Below, piece by piece: positions 45,285 through 58,882 of a stretch of 64,000 nucleotides of DNA. A model generated the notes under the pieces. The model made no database searches. It was not told where the DNA came from and saw only the letters and a program-made list of their open reading frames with translations. A program made the position numbers and the translations under genes. Position 1 is the first letter of the stretch, and each line of letters starts with the position of its first letter. Where the stretch lies: assembly GCA_035578905.1 (NCBI GenBank), contig JAQJVL010002212.1:1-64000 (forward strand). The letters run 5' to 3'. The stretch is from Stictocephala bisonia (Eukaryota; Arthropoda; Insecta; Hemiptera; Membracidae).

Positions 45285-46340
45285 ATGCATTTAGGGAAGG
45301 TGGAGGTACATACAAAACCATGTGCAAAGTGCCTTGTCATCACGGTCGACACCAAAATGAGTTTCGACGAGCAAATAGTGCGCACAACCGGTGAATCCGC
45401 AAGAAGCTTTACTGCTCTTATCAGGCTCATGGCAAATGTAGGAGGGCCAAAATCAAGTAAGCGCCTATTGCTGATGTCAGTGTTTTAGTAGTACTTCTGT
45501 ACGGAACGGATACCTGGTCCCTCATTCGGAAGAAGAAGTGTTTTTGGTTTTAGTTGTGCAGCGTATAGCGCAAAGGAATTCTTCGCATTGCATCACTGTA
45601 CCGCAGTCTCCGAGCCAGCTGATCTCCAGTGTCATTTAAATAATTTTTCTTGCTAGGGAGCAGCAGGCGAATCACTAAAGGAGGTCTGGGGCTGACAGAG
45701 AGGACGTTGCAACAAAAGAGCATGACCGTTCGTTCCGAACCTGGCAGGCTGATTGGAAAACCGATCCAAGAGGACGTTGAACTGCAAGGCTCATCAGGGA
45801 AGTTCAACCTAGAGTGAAACGAGGACACGGGGTGGTTGGGTTCTTCCTTACCCAGTCTTTCCGGCCAATAATACTTACTCTTATGCGGAATTTGCACATA
45901 GATACGGATGGCAGAGAGCTCTGATTGCATATACTGACCTGGCGTCCAGCACTCACGGTGGAGCATACTTTTTCCGGAGTGACCATTGGGGCCCGAGAAG
46001 AGTTGATCTGATTACGGATATCCACTCTGACTCCGACATGGATATGTTGTAGGTGTCATGGTATGAAAGGGGACACTTGCAACCCTGTAGCCCAATATGT
46101 TGAGGGCATACTTTGAAGAAAGGAGACAAGCTCAGACCGCTAAACTATCGGTGTAGAATGTCGAACGCCTTGAAGGCAATTATTAAATAAGCCTAGCCTG
46201 AAATAATGTAACGGACAACCAAGTCTAGTCTTAGTAAAAGAGTTAGTTTTTTAGTGGGAAGTTCGGGAAACAAAGTGCCTGACACTTCGTTCGTATATAA
46301 ATGTTAATCCTCTCGTCCCGATTAAAAAAAGAAAAAAAAT
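45285..46340 (+). mobile_element. R1/LOA-type LINE, 3' part, decayed
   Basis: The first frame (45285-45488) carries the end of the reverse-transcriptase region: VITVDTKMSFDEQIV, then ALIRLMANVGGPKSSKRLL. A shifted frame gives LLYGTDTW. Farther on, about 45,725-45,915, comes the C-terminal domain (RSFRTWQADWKTDPRGR, a TGA where the family has Trp, then TARLIREVQ). These motifs are characteristic of R1-clade ORF2. After the coding part a 3' UTR ends in CTCGTCCCGATTAAAAAAAG, giving a plausible A-rich 3' terminus at about 46,340. At least one internal stop and two frameshifts. The minus frames at 45,550-46,025 are shadows. Confidence 0.85.
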
Positions 46341-47085
46341 ATGAAAAATTATAATGGTGTGCTAATATAAATAGCCATTACCATCAATACTGTATTATTT
46401 TAAGTACCATGTTTCACTGTTTTAAATAAGTAAATTTAAATTATTAATTTCGGTCATACATTTTATAATAAAACACACATGTATCCATTAAAACATAAAG
46501 AGTAAACTTCAATGGCCTAAAAAAGTATAAACGTTTTAAACATACTTTAAGTTTATAAAACAACCAACATAATAAAAAGATCGGTTGCATTAATAAAATG
46601 TCAGTATTGCGTGACACGCCGGGTTTTCAGTTCACGCTAGTGGGCCGTGTTATTTGAATGTTACCGTGTGACAGGACTCCATTCCGTTTTCCAGACATAC
46701 ACATGTGACATAAATGAACCCTGTTGTATAATACGTTTCTTTAACATTGCATAGAAACCCGTAGAGTAAGGACTTTTTATACTTAATTGCCCGTATCGGA
46801 TTTACTATTAACTGTCAGCTGGAATATTCCTTACTGTAGCAATATTGTTTGTAGAAAGGTAATACATCGGTTATACCTCATAAAATATATTTTTTTAACT
46901 AGACCATAAAACCCCAACGATTTCAAATGTAGAAAAATATGTCTTAAAAATAAAGGATTTTTTTAGTAACAATTCTGAAATTAAATATTTTTTAAATCTG
47001 TAACTTTACATTGGTACTTCTTATAAATACGAACATAACAAACTTTCCTCATACGATAGATAACGATTAATACATGTTATGTAAC
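46341..47085. other. AT-rich, no gene recognised
   Basis: It contains the GCGTGACACGCCGGG motif at 46,610 mentioned for 44.6 kb. Nothing else is recognised. Confidence 0.4.
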
Positions 47086-47089
47086 GTAA

Positions 47090-47345
47090 GGTGTAGATTA
47101 TGAGAAGTAGGTTTTGTAAGGTTACTTTAGGTTGGATAGGTAATTTATGTTAATTTATGAATAAGTTGCGTTAGTTTCGGTTAGGTTACTAGATAGCATA
47201 CCTTTTTTAGTTTTAATTTTTTAAGTGTCAATATTAGGTAGTTCAAACGAACCCAACTTATTCTACGTAAGTTAATCTGATATAACATAACCTACCTAAT
47301 CGAACCTAACCTTATGATCCAACATCACCTGACTGAACCTTATTC
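47090..47345. repeat. Inverted TTAGGTT / AACCTAA block
   Basis: AGGTT-type words (47,110-47,190) are followed by CCTAA-type words (47,280-47,345), as at 8,890-9,115, suggesting a common foldback family rather than a telomeric array. Confidence 0.45.
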
Positions 47346-48085
47346 CCTTTTTACAAGTATATTAGTTATTATTTGACGTACAAAATGTATTGTAATTTAT
47401 AACAATTTTTTTAAGTACCAAACGTATGTATTTTATTTTATTTAAAAAATTTATCGTTAGATTACCGTTAATGCAGTTGATAATGACTAATTAAAAAACT
47501 AGTGGCAGGCAGTCTGGTGGGACCTTTAAATAACTACATTTTTCTCGTCAGTTGTTTTTGCTTATTAATTGTTAAAATATTAGGGTTGTTAAGATATATA
47601 CATGTGAAAAACGTACATATTTATTGTCTTATGTATATTAATGACTAACTAAACTTATTCCATGGTTTATTTGCATCTTACGTATAATCTATGTAAAAAA
47701 CTGCATTTGGCAACAAAATACAATATTTTTTTACCTTACATTATTGAAGCAGAGTATAGATTCGTTCTTTTGCAACTTAAACATAACTTTAAAATAAAGG
47801 CAAGTTTAAATTTGATAATTGAGTCATAAATTATATAAATGTATAACCATAAACTGTTTAATCAAACCACTACGTCTAATTATTTTAATTACTTTTTTAA
47901 TTAACACAAACAATTACTTTTAGAGAATTAGTAATAAAAGAAATAAATATAAAACTTTGTTTGTGTATAAAAGGAAGATTATAATATTTGTGTCCAAAAT
48001 GACAGTGATATTTTTAAATAATATACCTTAAATGTGAACATATGATTAAAAATATGTATAACTAATACTTTGTAACTTTAATATT
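47346..48085. other. AT-rich, no gene recognised
   Basis: No supportable feature in this stretch. Confidence 0.4.
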
Positions 48086-48087
48086 AT

Positions 48088-48250
48088 TAGGCTTCTTGCT
48101 AGGCTAGTGGTTAGCACTTCTGTTTCCAATGCAGAGGTCCACGGGCTCATATTCAGGGAGGTCCACTTAAATTTGCCATAAGGGGTTTGGACCGTTTTCC
48201 CTCAAAAACATATGAATATGATGTTAAAATCACCACTGGCATATACAGGA
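48088..48250 (+). repeat. tRNA-derived SINE, copy 2
   Basis: The plus-strand head AGGCTAGTGGTTAGCACTTC (A box) and GAGGTCCACGGGCTCATATTC-like B region are followed by GGGTTTGGACCGTTTTCCCT and CAAAAACATATGAATATGAT. The same family lies in reverse at 27.6-27.8 kb. Confidence 0.8.
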
Positions 48251-49500
48251 AAATAAATTAAATATTAAAATTTAGTTGTGAAAATAAAGGCTATTTATTG
48301 TTTGAGAGCACAGCAAGAGTCAAAAGCTGTGCTGTATTCACCATAAATGTCTAAGCACGTATATAACACTAACTCAGAGTGCGGTTGCTTGTTGTACTCG
48401 TCCGACAGATTGGTGGAAATGTGATAATGCTATTTTGTTGTATACGTCAATAGAACACAATTTTCCTTTATATAATGTTAAATATAAATACGTTTTCATG
48501 TCAAAATACACTACGATTTTAAATAGAAACCAATTGATTTATGGTGAATGAAAGTAGCCTATATTAAGAAATATATCACAAAACAGTTTTATTTTATTTT
48601 CAATTAAGTTATAAAATCGGATATTTGAAATAAGTATATTTATATAAATATCATGTGGATATTATTATGTAAACTTTTGGTTTGTCTAAATTTATATCGA
48701 CACCAACATTGTAAAGAATTTGTTTTTTTATTTAAATTCTACAAGATTTTTACTTACTTATAAATTCTTATTAGGCAACGCATATTGAACGAGATAATTG
48801 TAACTACATATAAGAGAACCGTTGGTTGTTTTTAAATTATACAGAAAAGTTGCAATTTTTTTACTACTTACTGCAAACCTATACTAATATCATACAATAT
48901 TGCCATTAAACGCTAAAGCTTACACAAAAATAATAAACTTTACCTAGATAGTAAATTATCTACACACACAGAGCTATTCTGTATATAAGTGTATGTTGTA
49001 TTACCTACACTTATGCATCACTACACCGATGTTTGAAAGTTAATTGTGGGCATTGGAGTGTTTTAAATTAGTACAATTGATATAGAACTAAATAAAGACG
49101 AAATATATGAAACAAAAATAAATATAAATATAACAGGTGTCACTAATATTTCCCTGATTAAGAGTAATTATAAATTTTAATATTCAAATATTAAACAAAA
49201 CTTTAAATATTATTATGAATGTGAAATGTACAAATATTAGGTCTATAAGATTATCATTTTGCTATTATATAAATGATTAATGAACAAATGAATTAGTGTT
49301 CATAAACACGTAAATGATTAGTATGAATAAAATATAGCTTGTTGTTAGGGCAAATATTAAGGTTAATTTATTAAAAACTTCATGAACTGAATTAGTATTG
49401 TACTTACAGTTAGCTAAACTTGCAATACATTCCACTGCAAAAATAAACTTTAAACTTTTTGAAGTACTGTGTTTTTAAAAGAAGTTGATCATTAATCTGC
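48251..49500. other. AT-rich, no gene recognised
   Basis: A GC-richer stretch at 48,300-48,425 follows the SINE. No gene is seen. Confidence 0.4.
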
Positions 49501-49504
49501 CTAG

Positions 49505-49870
49505 AGAGTCTGCAAATTATGTAAGTGTTTGGCAGATTGTAGGTGATAGGTTATATGCTCAGTCCTCTTAATACCAACACGACGTCTACTCAATGGTTGC
49601 CATCGACGTGGACACTAGTAGAGAAGTCTGAAGTGTCCATGTTAGATGGTAGTCAAGGTTCAGATGTTGTATAGGGAAGAGACCAAAGTGTCAGACTTGT
49701 CAGTTAGCTGAAAATCAGACCCACACTACGTGGTTCGGATTCCACGTAAAGCTGTAGGTCCATAGTTTCCCTGGCTATTGGGCTATTAATAATTAATCCT
49801 TTCTATGCTAAGTCGAACTCAAATAGTAACAATGACTACACTCGTTCATCTCGTCCTTAGAATACATAAA
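49505..49870 (+). repeat. Dispersed 300-360 bp family, copy E
   Basis: Collinear with copy D over its full length: GTAGGTGATAGGTTATATGC, CCATCGACGTGGACACTAG, AGTGTCCATGTTAGATGG, GTCAGACTTGTCAGTTAGC, GGTTCGGATTCCACGTAAAG and TAACAATGACTACACTCG. GGACACTA...AGTGTCC forms an internal stem. Confidence 0.85.
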
Positions 49871-51530
49871 TTAAACTGATGAAAGACTGGATGTGAGAAT
49901 TTGGTAATTTTAGTCATTAGGGTGTGTTGAAAGAAAACTCATATATAGTATAATTTGAATCAGTGGTGGCTCAAGTACATAAGTACAGTTAGTATTTATT
50001 TCTTGTTAATGATAGTTTTTTTATTGTAATATAACCTTTCCTTCAAAACGTATTCAGAATTTTTATTTAAATAATTTTAAAATGTAACATTATCAATAAG
50101 CCTATTTAGTTTTTACTTATCCCTATTAAGGCTACATATTTTTCCCTAATTAGTTTTATATTCTTGAAACAGGTGAATTGTAATTAAATATTCGAGGGTA
50201 AAAATAATATTTAGTTTTACCCTTCTCTAACAAGAGAGTTTATTACACAATGGTAGACAAAAGATGCAGTTCTGAACAGTTGAATAATGGATAATCCTCC
50301 GATATTGCTTATGTTAAGAGCCTGCAATATCTGGATTTAATGATGTCAGTATATTTCAACAAAATTTTGTGAGGTATATTGAAATACATTTCAGTAGTAT
50401 GCTTTATGTAAAACACAATACCCTTTAACATTACAAAACACAAATATATTAAAACAACATACAAATGTATATACTTTAAGCTTACATAATAATACGTTTT
50501 TGTTATGGGGCGTTTAATTCTATTGTATCTCAATGTACACGTTACATTGTAATTTGTAAACTATTGTAAAATATAAATAAATATATAAACTTTAACAATG
50601 TTCTTAAGACAGTAATAAAAATAACTATTACGTAACACATTACTTATGATCTATAAAAAAAAATAATAATAATAAATCACTTTATATCGATGATTAGTAG
50701 TGAACCTCTAAATTATTTTTATGTAGTTTAAAAATACGTAGCTTGTATTTTTTGTATAACTTGTTATACTACATACATAATTACATTTTTTAGTATGTAA
50801 TAAAAACTACTTGTAATAATATGTATTAAAAATTTTGCATGCACAGATGGTCACACAATATTGAAAATATTAAATCAACCCAGTGCTGTTCTGAGCTATT
50901 AGGTTTAGTTAATATACATTATATACTACGTTAATTATTTTGATGTATAATGTTATAGTTTCCTCGTCTTTAAAGGGTATAGAAGAATACTAAATACTCA
51001 AAAAGAAGGTATAAATTATATAAAGTGATATTGCAATACTAGCCTTGTTCTTGAAATAGCATATCAATTTATTAGTAAATAAGACGTACAGTGTTCAACG
51101 CGATGCAATGTTTAACGACACATTTATTTCAACCGAGTATGTATGTATTTAATTTTTTTCTTATGGACATATGATACAATTTTCATATCACAAGAATTTT
51201 TTAGAGAAGGGAAAAATGAATACTTTATTATTGGTCTATGGAATTCTCCAGGTATAAGGATACATACCATTGGGAAGTGTCAATAGCCGAGTTGTCTTGA
51301 TCCTGGAACCTGATTTGGAAATAGGGCAGGTGGAAATCATGGCCATGTTGATTTGTATTAGCAATATTAAACTTATAGTGTATTGGTTCTACGGCTTAAT
51401 CACTTGTGAAGACATCCACAATCATAGCCATGTACATATTTGACGTATATTAAAATCACTGCTAGAGCAAATCGATGTTAAACAACATAAGGCAGTAATA
51501 ACTAAAAATAAAAATTCTAAAATAAACAAT
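49871..51530. other. AT-rich, no gene recognised
   Basis: A 74-codon minus frame (50309-50533) has no coding character. Confidence 0.4.
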
Positions 51531-51533
51531 TTC

Positions 51534-51652
51534 CTGTAAAGGCAAATATTTTCGGTGAAAAAAATAGTAAAATACAAGTAGTAGTTTACTTAGAGGAACC
51601 AAAAAGTCCTTAAAGTAACTATTTTTATCACCGAAAATATTTGCCTTTACAG
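51534..51652 (+). repeat. 35-bp inverted repeat (small foldback)
   Basis: Arms 51534-51568 and 51618-51652 (core GGCAAATATTTTCGGTGA) pair with one mismatch around 49 bp. The 119-bp size and unique arms suit a miniature inverted-repeat element; no obvious target duplication. Confidence 0.85.
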
Positions 51653-53395
51653 CCTAAACTGATAATAACTAGCATGATTATAATATTAAAATCATCTTTA
51701 AATGTAATGTACATTTATTTTTGGAATTTCCTTTCATACAATACAATGAATATGTATACTGGTGAAATGAAATATTAATTAAGATGACTGATCCTTTTTT
51801 AACTATAACTATCGGGAAGTGTTGTCTATTTATACTTATTTATTGATGTATATAATGCAGTTTCTTCAAATTATTTTGTTATTTTGCATGAAAATTAAAA
51901 TGTAATAATACATTAACTATATTTTTTTAAGGAAATTTAACGCTGTTATGTGTTATATAATAAATATTCTAGCATAGTTTACTTATATTAACTTACAAAT
52001 TCACACCAAATCTTATTTATAATTATGTATTTAATAATTTTTAAAAGAATAGATACAATTGGTTGGGTTAACTTTAATAATACGTGACAATCCTCGTCAA
52101 AATTCTGCCCTAAAATAATCGTTAAGGCTGTGTGTGGGTGGAGGGTAAGCCTACAAAGCAAAGTAAATTAAACTCGGTGGAACTTGTGTTCTAAACAAGC
52201 AGACAACTCAGTCATGACTCAGCAAACTGTGGTGTGGCTGATTGCGGCTTTAATACAAAGGTGGAGAAATAAATGGATGAGCAGTACTACGAAAATGAAG
52301 TGCTCCGTTTTTATACAGAGGGCAGTTACTATTTTTTACCTAATAAAATATATTTTAATCAGGTTTCCCCGATAAGTACCGAAGGTTTATAGAATAAGAA
52401 AAGTATCAAACCATCAAATGAAGTAATAAAACTGCTGTGTTAGTCATATTTTTTCTAATAACACTTAAAATAATGAGAATATTTCATAATTTCTATCAAG
52501 CTATAATTGTAATATTATTACATTTAAACATTTAAGTAGCAAGAACATTATTTGCAAATAAAATAAAAAAATAATTAGTGTTGTTCATACATATGCAATG
52601 AAATATACGAAATATTTCCCTGAAATTACAACCCTTACAGCAGGATATATAACATAATTTTGGAAAAATAATATTTATAGAACCTATACTGGAAATAAAA
52701 AAAAGGATTTGAAGGTTTTAGGAGAGAGAAATATTTTAGTGCTACGATTAGTTATCTAAAGTGTAATATTAAATTTCGTATTTAAAGCTTGTTGAAATAT
52801 GTAAACTTTTACCTAGTTTTAGAAATACAAACAATGTTTATATTTATCAAACTTTGGATACGATATTTGAATAACATATATTTGATCTAAAAAACTAATA
52901 GAGTTCAAGAGTGCAAAAATAAGTAATGATTTAATTAAGTATACAAAAAAATACAGGTAAATTCTATATATTTTTAACATATATTAACACTTACATAACA
53001 ACAATCTATATTAAATAAGTAAATTATAGTTAAATTAACCATATAATTTAAGAACTAATATGTAAATTTGCAAAGTGAGCTCAATTTATTTTATCCTCAT
53101 AAATATACTTTTAACTTTATCAAGTATTTCAATACATGTAGCTAAAAAGCATGTGTCCGCTTACAATTAACAAAAATACTTTACACAAAAATAAGGATGA
53201 TTTAGAGTGAATTTACTCTAGACGAATTGTCAAATGTTATTTACCGTTTGAAAGTTACATCTTGTATCTAGTTTCCTTTAACTTGCAAAGGTTATCGTAT
53301 ATTATCTATATTGTGGGCAGGGAGTATCTATAAATTTACAAGCCCTTACGTAAACTAAAATACGATATCGTTGTTTGGGTACCCCATGAATAGGT
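51653..53395. other. AT-rich; short protein-like frame at 52273-52392
   Basis: The frame 52273-52392 (MDEQYYENEVLRFYTEGSYY and on) is 39 codons and has a more protein-like composition than background. There is no promoter, homologue or splice context to support a gene. The rest is AT-rich with nothing recognised. Confidence 0.25.
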
Positions 53396-53397
53396 AA

Positions 53398-53505
53398 TGA
53401 GGCTTCAGCCCTAGGGGTAGAGTAACGTTTAATAGTTTATTGGGGGCACTTACGTCTTCCGGAATATTGGATAGCCTTCAAACACCGATTACAGCAACTT
53501 CCCTC
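53398..53505 (+). repeat. Short duplicated segment, copy 1
   Basis: TTTAATAGTTTATTGGGGGC, then ACTTACGTCTTCCGGAATATTGG and ACACCGATTACAGC match 57,195-57,262. Confidence 0.6.
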
Positions 53506-55970
53506 AATTACCGTCTTATATACATGCATTTAGATCTTATATAATATGATAGTTGGAAAGATTTAAGTTTTTGTGAAACAACTAATTAGAGTTTGATATT
53601 TTAATATATATTACATTTTATATATAGAAATATTGTATGGAAGTACTATATATTTTCCACTTTAAAGCATAACACTGACGTTTGAAATGTAGGACACATA
53701 TAAATTAATTAATTTTATTATATAGTAATTTAACTAAACAAATGTCTCAATTTTTGTTTTTCAAATACTTTAATTAATTTCATATTAAAATACCGTACCG
53801 TATATGTTTTAACAAGTCCTAATTAGTTTATCGATATCATAAGAAATTAAAACTTCTTGTAGCATGTTAACAAGACAATTATAATTCCATTCCCCATTGA
53901 ATATTTTGACTCAAACTATAAATTTATAATTAAGTAAACATGCATATCTTTATTTAAGAAAGGGTTTATTTTTAAACAATTAAAACAATACTGGAAATGT
54001 AAATTTTTGTTTTTTTTAGTCCAATTAAAAAAAAAAAAATAAATAAATGATTTTTAAGTTATAAAGGTTTAAAGAAAACATAACGCAAAGATATTTTATT
54101 TACAGTTTTACATAATTGACCCCTTTAAAATTGTTATGATTGCTAACCATACTGTTTATTGTTAAAAATAACGAGCAGTGGTTTTTTTACAGGAGAAGCT
54201 CATCTCCTACGTAACCTTAATGTAACCTTTTTCTAAATACTATTTATATGTGAGAGGAACTTATCAGACAGAGTAAGAGGGGAAACCAGTACAGTACAAG
54301 GTAAATATTACTGACAAATAACTATGGTCTAGGCTCGATTATAATTTGCGTTGATCTAACTCAGATACTTCTCAGATGCTTTTCCAATGGGTCACGCAAA
54401 TATTGATTTATTTCGCCATACTTTATTTTTATTTATTCCAATTACATATTATAGAAAAATGGCCCACAACATTCCATCCAAATAAATTTACACTAGCATA
54501 ACTGAATAAATAGAAAAATTTAAAAATAATATATCTTTATTTTACTGATTATAAATATGTTTGAATTCTTTACTTAACCCAAAAAAGGTATTAAAATATT
54601 AAGTGTTCTCTAATCAATCTCTAATTATTTTTAGATAGTAAAATTTAGTCTGGTATTGACAACCTTTCATTTATTATTATTATATTTTTACATAATATAT
54701 TATGAATACAGACTAAATTACCTTACGTTTTTACTTGATTTGTGGTTTAAAAAGAACGCTCTCATTACGTAAAAATATAACCTTCGTATTTTAAACTAAT
54801 GTTCAATATTTAACTAGGATTTTAGAAGTTTTAACCTAATTTATTTAGAAAGAGAACCAATGGATAATGGATTATTATTACACTAACTTTCCAATCTTCC
54901 ATTAATTGTATGATAATGTATATGTAAAATTCTTTACAAGGAAAATATTCAGCGGTGATCGTTTTCATAAAATTTTATTGTTACAGTACACGTAAATAAA
55001 AGTTATCTGTAATTGGTCTAATATATTTGTGCATAGTATAAACTATTAAAATATCATTTATTACATAGCAATTTAAAAAAAATAATTACATAGTTAATAA
55101 CAGGTGTAGCCTACATATCTTCAGGAAACTAGATACTATGTTTTAAATAGTATATAATTGGCATTACTCAACTGATATTGTTAAAGTAATTCAAAGGATA
55201 TGCTAGGTAATACAAAGTCAATTCTGGCTACAAGGCTGGGTAGAAATGATATCTTCATTGTAACGACGGTCGTTGCCCGTCTGGCCTGAATTGGTGGTGA
55301 ACCATATTGAGGAAACTACAGTAACTGTCTTACCGTATATATTAGCGTAGTGGGTGTTTTGACGTTTTTCACTTGTAATTACTCAAGTTAAGATTGTAAG
55401 TAAATTTTAGCATACTTTTAGATAACAAAAGATCTCCAATATATAACAAATATGTATGATTTGACGTACATTACAACAACTCAGTGGCCCTAATAATAAC
55501 AATGGTGGTAATCTGAAACTGATGCACACTACCAGATAATATTTATCATACCTCATACACTAATTGTTAAACCAGGGATTAATAAATGTGACTAATAATA
55601 GATATGGTTAGTCTTCCAGTGAACAGTCATATTACTATTAAATATAATGTATTACTCGTTATATATTTCCCTATTGGCAAAGACAATTATAAAATTGTGT
55701 ATTTTTATGATTGTACTACAAATCATAATTTTAGATATGTGGATAGCAAAATTAATTTGCTATTTGCAGGGAAAGGTGTGTAATAACCCCCTTTTGATGA
55801 TGGCAGTACGACTGGCAGTCGATTGATAACATAAGAACAATGGACACGTTTGTAAGTTATTTAAAAGGAACTTAATGTAAAATTTAATTTTGGCAAAGCA
55901 GAAAATTCTTTAAAATAACAATACTAATGTAATTATACCTCATATATTATTTTATAATCAGTTTATGAAT
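53506..55970. other. AT-rich, no gene recognised
   Basis: A GC-richer patch lies at 55,250-55,330. No frame or repeat is identified. Confidence 0.4.
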
Positions 55971-55977
55971 ATAGTTT

Positions 55978-56495
55978 TTTAATTAGCGTAATACGTGTTG
56001 GTATATACACAGTACAAGTAAACGTCACACAACACAAATTTATTACAATATAGGCACAAAATGCCAAATATATTACAATACAAGTACAAAATGCACAAAT
56101 ATTATGGTGATCGATTTTGGTGAACCACGCTCACCTTCCTCACACCAGAGGGATACACAAAAGAATGGAAAATAGTGTTCTACAACCTAATTTATAGGCC
56201 TATGATCACGAACCGAAGTAACAGCCAATATGGATTAACCAATAGTATCGCAGCAGCCGCCATTTTGACGATTCTAGCCAATGGGGTCACGTGATCATAG
56301 ACCTATAAATTAAGTTTTAGAACACCATTTTCCATTCTTTTTTTAATCCCTCTGGTCTGAGAAAGGTGAGCGTGGTTCACAGAAATCGATCACTATAATA
56401 TTTTTGCACTTTGTACTTGTATTGTAATATATTTGTGGATTTTGTGCTTATATTGTGATAAATTTGTGTTGTGTGACGTTTACTTGTACTGTTTA
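55978..56495 (+). mobile_element. Long-TIR foldback/MITE, most complete copy
   Basis: The ends ACAGTACAAGTAAACGTCAC (56009) and its exact complement (to 56492) begin terminal repeats of about 150 bp. Inside them a second inverted pair (about 56,176-56,210 and 56,290-56,326; TATAGGCCTATGATCACG) brackets an asymmetric core of about 80 bp (AGTATCGCAGCAGCCGCCAT). Almost the whole 484-bp unit folds back on itself. The left side has an extra TAATTAGCGTAATACGTGTT extension, shared with the 32.6- and 34.5-kb copies. No transposase. Confidence 0.9.
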
Positions 56496-57160
56496 TAAAA
56501 AATAATAATTCACCTTATACAAACATTTCAAAGATGAGACAGTATTGACATGTAATATTTGGCTTACTTTCAATATAAAGCTTAAATCTCGTCAACCGAT
56601 TTTAAACGTTTAAAAATAAATATGAAAAGATGTTGATGTACTACTTGTAACAAGAAAAAAAACATAATGGTAAAAGGGTTGTTAAATAAACAAATTGAAT
56701 AACTGTAATATTTATTCAATGAAACCTAAGCTAGTGCTTAAAGAATAGTAATATTTTTTTGTTTTCATATGGTGTTATTACCATATATTATGCCTGTCTA
56801 ACTTAATATTAATAACCATAAAACACGGTGAATCACATGTAATCATATTCAGTCATAAAATGTTCCATCGATTATTATTCGTTACATTATTAAAAATAAA
56901 GAATAAATATATTTTTGTGTTTTTATTATTATAACTATAAGGTTTTTCTACGATATATTAACATCTAAATATAACAAAATTAATAGATATTGTGTTAGGA
57001 ATTGAAAATAATTATATGACGCAAACATAGGCACAATAGTTAAATAGCCTTTCCGTGAAGTATATATAGTTTATTCATCATAAATATAATAATGTTTAAC
57101 GAATTCAAGATTCTTAAGTTTATCAAAAAGTTATCTCGTAGTAGATGCAATATGAATAAT
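56496..57160. other. AT-rich, no gene recognised
   Basis: No supportable feature in this stretch. Confidence 0.4.
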
Positions 57161-57164
57161 AAAT

Positions 57165-57265
57165 GGGATGGTGTCGCAGGGTAAGGTACATCGCTTAATA
57201 GTTTATTGGAGGCACTTACAACTTCCCCAGTATTGGAAAACACTGAATCGCCGCTTTCAACTATA
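57165..57265 (+). repeat. Short duplicated segment, copy 2
   Basis: CTTAATAGTTTATTGGAGGC, ACTTACAACTTCC and AGTATTGGAAAACACTGAATC align with 53,428-53,490. It lies inside a 101-codon minus frame (57040-57345) that I do not accept as a gene. Confidence 0.6.
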
Positions 57266-57900
57266 ATATATTCATAATTAATTTCAATGCACAAACCATA
57301 ATATTTATTTACGTTTAAGGCAAATTGAAAGAAAGCAAAATGCAAAATATAAAAATATTACGTTGCATAAAACATGGTAGTTAGAATATGTTTAAGGCAC
57401 CTCTGAAAGTACGATTTCTTGTTGAAAAAGTAGGAAAATATAGTTTATAGTTCCTGAAGAGGTTGATTTTATCTACGGAAAAGTAGTTTTTTACAAAAAA
57501 ATTAAAACTAGTTTTTTAAGTGATAGTGAGTAGAGCCAAAATTTTTTAAACCTGTAATTTCAAATTCAAGTTTTTATATTTTAATTGATTATTAGTGCTT
57601 AATTCAACGGCCCTAAAAATACACTTTTCACTTACTTATCCGATTATAATAACTAATCCTCATCGTATATATACTAAAAGAAATTCGTAACTTGCATTGA
57701 ATTTAGGTGTCTGGCCTGGCCTCCCTACCACATACACTAAATAAATATAAAATGTTTACTTCAGAAGTTCAGGGGGTATTTATTATTTATCCATCACACA
57801 AGACGAACTTCATCAATTCCAGATGGGGAATATGTTTCTACAGTAAAAAATATGTTTACAATAAAATATATATTATTACCTATTATAGGTTTAGATATTG
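57266..57900. other. AT-rich, no gene recognised
   Basis: No supportable feature in this stretch. Confidence 0.4.
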
Positions 57901-57944
57901 AATGAAATTATAGTATTGGGACAGCCAGTGAAAGGGAGTGGGTG

Positions 57945-58055
57945 GCTCATACTGAACAGTAGTTGACAGTCACTAACAATAATTGTCACCAACTAAGGAG
58001 TCGGTTATACTGAACAGTAGTTGACAGTCACTAACAACTGTCACCAGCTAAGCTG
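57945..58055 (+). repeat. Tandem duplication of about 60 bp
   Basis: ATACTGAACAGTAGTTGACA plus GTCACTAACAA occurs at about 57,949 and 58,009, each followed by TGTCACCAACTAAGG or TGTCACCAGCTAAGC. Confidence 0.85.
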
Positions 58056-58102
58056 TATGCGAACCTTGAACAACCAATGGAATACTTCTATCTACAATGA
58101 AA

Positions 58103-58158
58103 TACACGTACAGTGGTATTGACCCACCCGCCCACCCATAGACGTACTGTGGTATTTG
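58103..58158 (-). repeat. 36-bp minisatellite, one and a half units, reverse
   Basis: ACACGTACAGTGGTATTGAC followed by CCACCCGCCCACCCATAGAC matches the reverse array at 8.1 kb. Confidence 0.8.
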
Positions 58159-58690
58159 GGTAAACTAATATCTATAATATCTGGTAACAACTCGCACTCC
58201 TACTTTCACCGAAACCACTTACACCGTACCTTGACAGCATGAACGAAACGTCTAGATATAATGTGTATAGTTTAGTTCGTACCTTGCCGTGGTTTTCTCT
58301 AGAAAATATATATTCTAGTTAAACAACAGATTAATCAATCCTACTATGAAAGATTAAATGGTATATTTTAGAATCACCGCAAAAAATTAATTTCTCAACA
58401 ATTCTAGTATGCTTACTAAGTGCATTTGTTACTAACAAATAACTTGTAGTTAAAATTTATCAAATGAGTAAAACAATTTATTTCAATCGTAAATTTACTT
58501 TAGTGTACATAGAGAACAATAATAATGATTTAATTTTCTTGACAAGAAGTAGAATTATTTCCAAAAATTTTCCAAAATATTTGATGGTTTAGAATGAGCT
58601 TTATAAATGAACGTAAAATATAAAGAAACTTTCTTGTTGGATGGATGAGAATGGATGGAGTTTGACTTGATTGTATATTTATTAGCATAG
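58159..58690. other. AT-rich, no gene recognised
   Basis: This 530-bp gap separates a reverse and a forward minisatellite array, as at 8.1-8.6 kb. Confidence 0.4.
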
Positions 58691-58692
58691 TC

Positions 58693-58882
58693 CCATCAAT
58701 AACACTGTATGTGTTTGGGAGGGTGGGAAGGGGTCAATACCACTCTACGTGTATGGGTGGGTGGTTGGGTCAATACCACTGTACGTGTATGGTAGGGGGA
58801 GTGGGTCAGTACCACTGTAGGTGTATGGGTGGATGGGTGGGTCAATTCCACTGTACATGTATCGGTGGTTAGGTGGGTCAGT
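58693..58882 (+). repeat. 36-bp minisatellite array, about five units
   Basis: Units such as GGGTCAATACCACTGTACGT then GTATGGTAGGGGGAGT. It ends in GGTTAGGTGGGTCAG, with a weaker TTAGG-like boundary. Confidence 0.9.

Noticed and set aside
45550..46025. Two minus-strand frames of 138 and 73 codons
   Set aside because: They lie antisense to the recognisable R1-type LINE domain and are shadows.
57040..57345. 101-codon minus-strand frame
   Set aside because: AT-rich low-information composition, crosses a duplicated repeat segment, and has no promoter or homologous motif.
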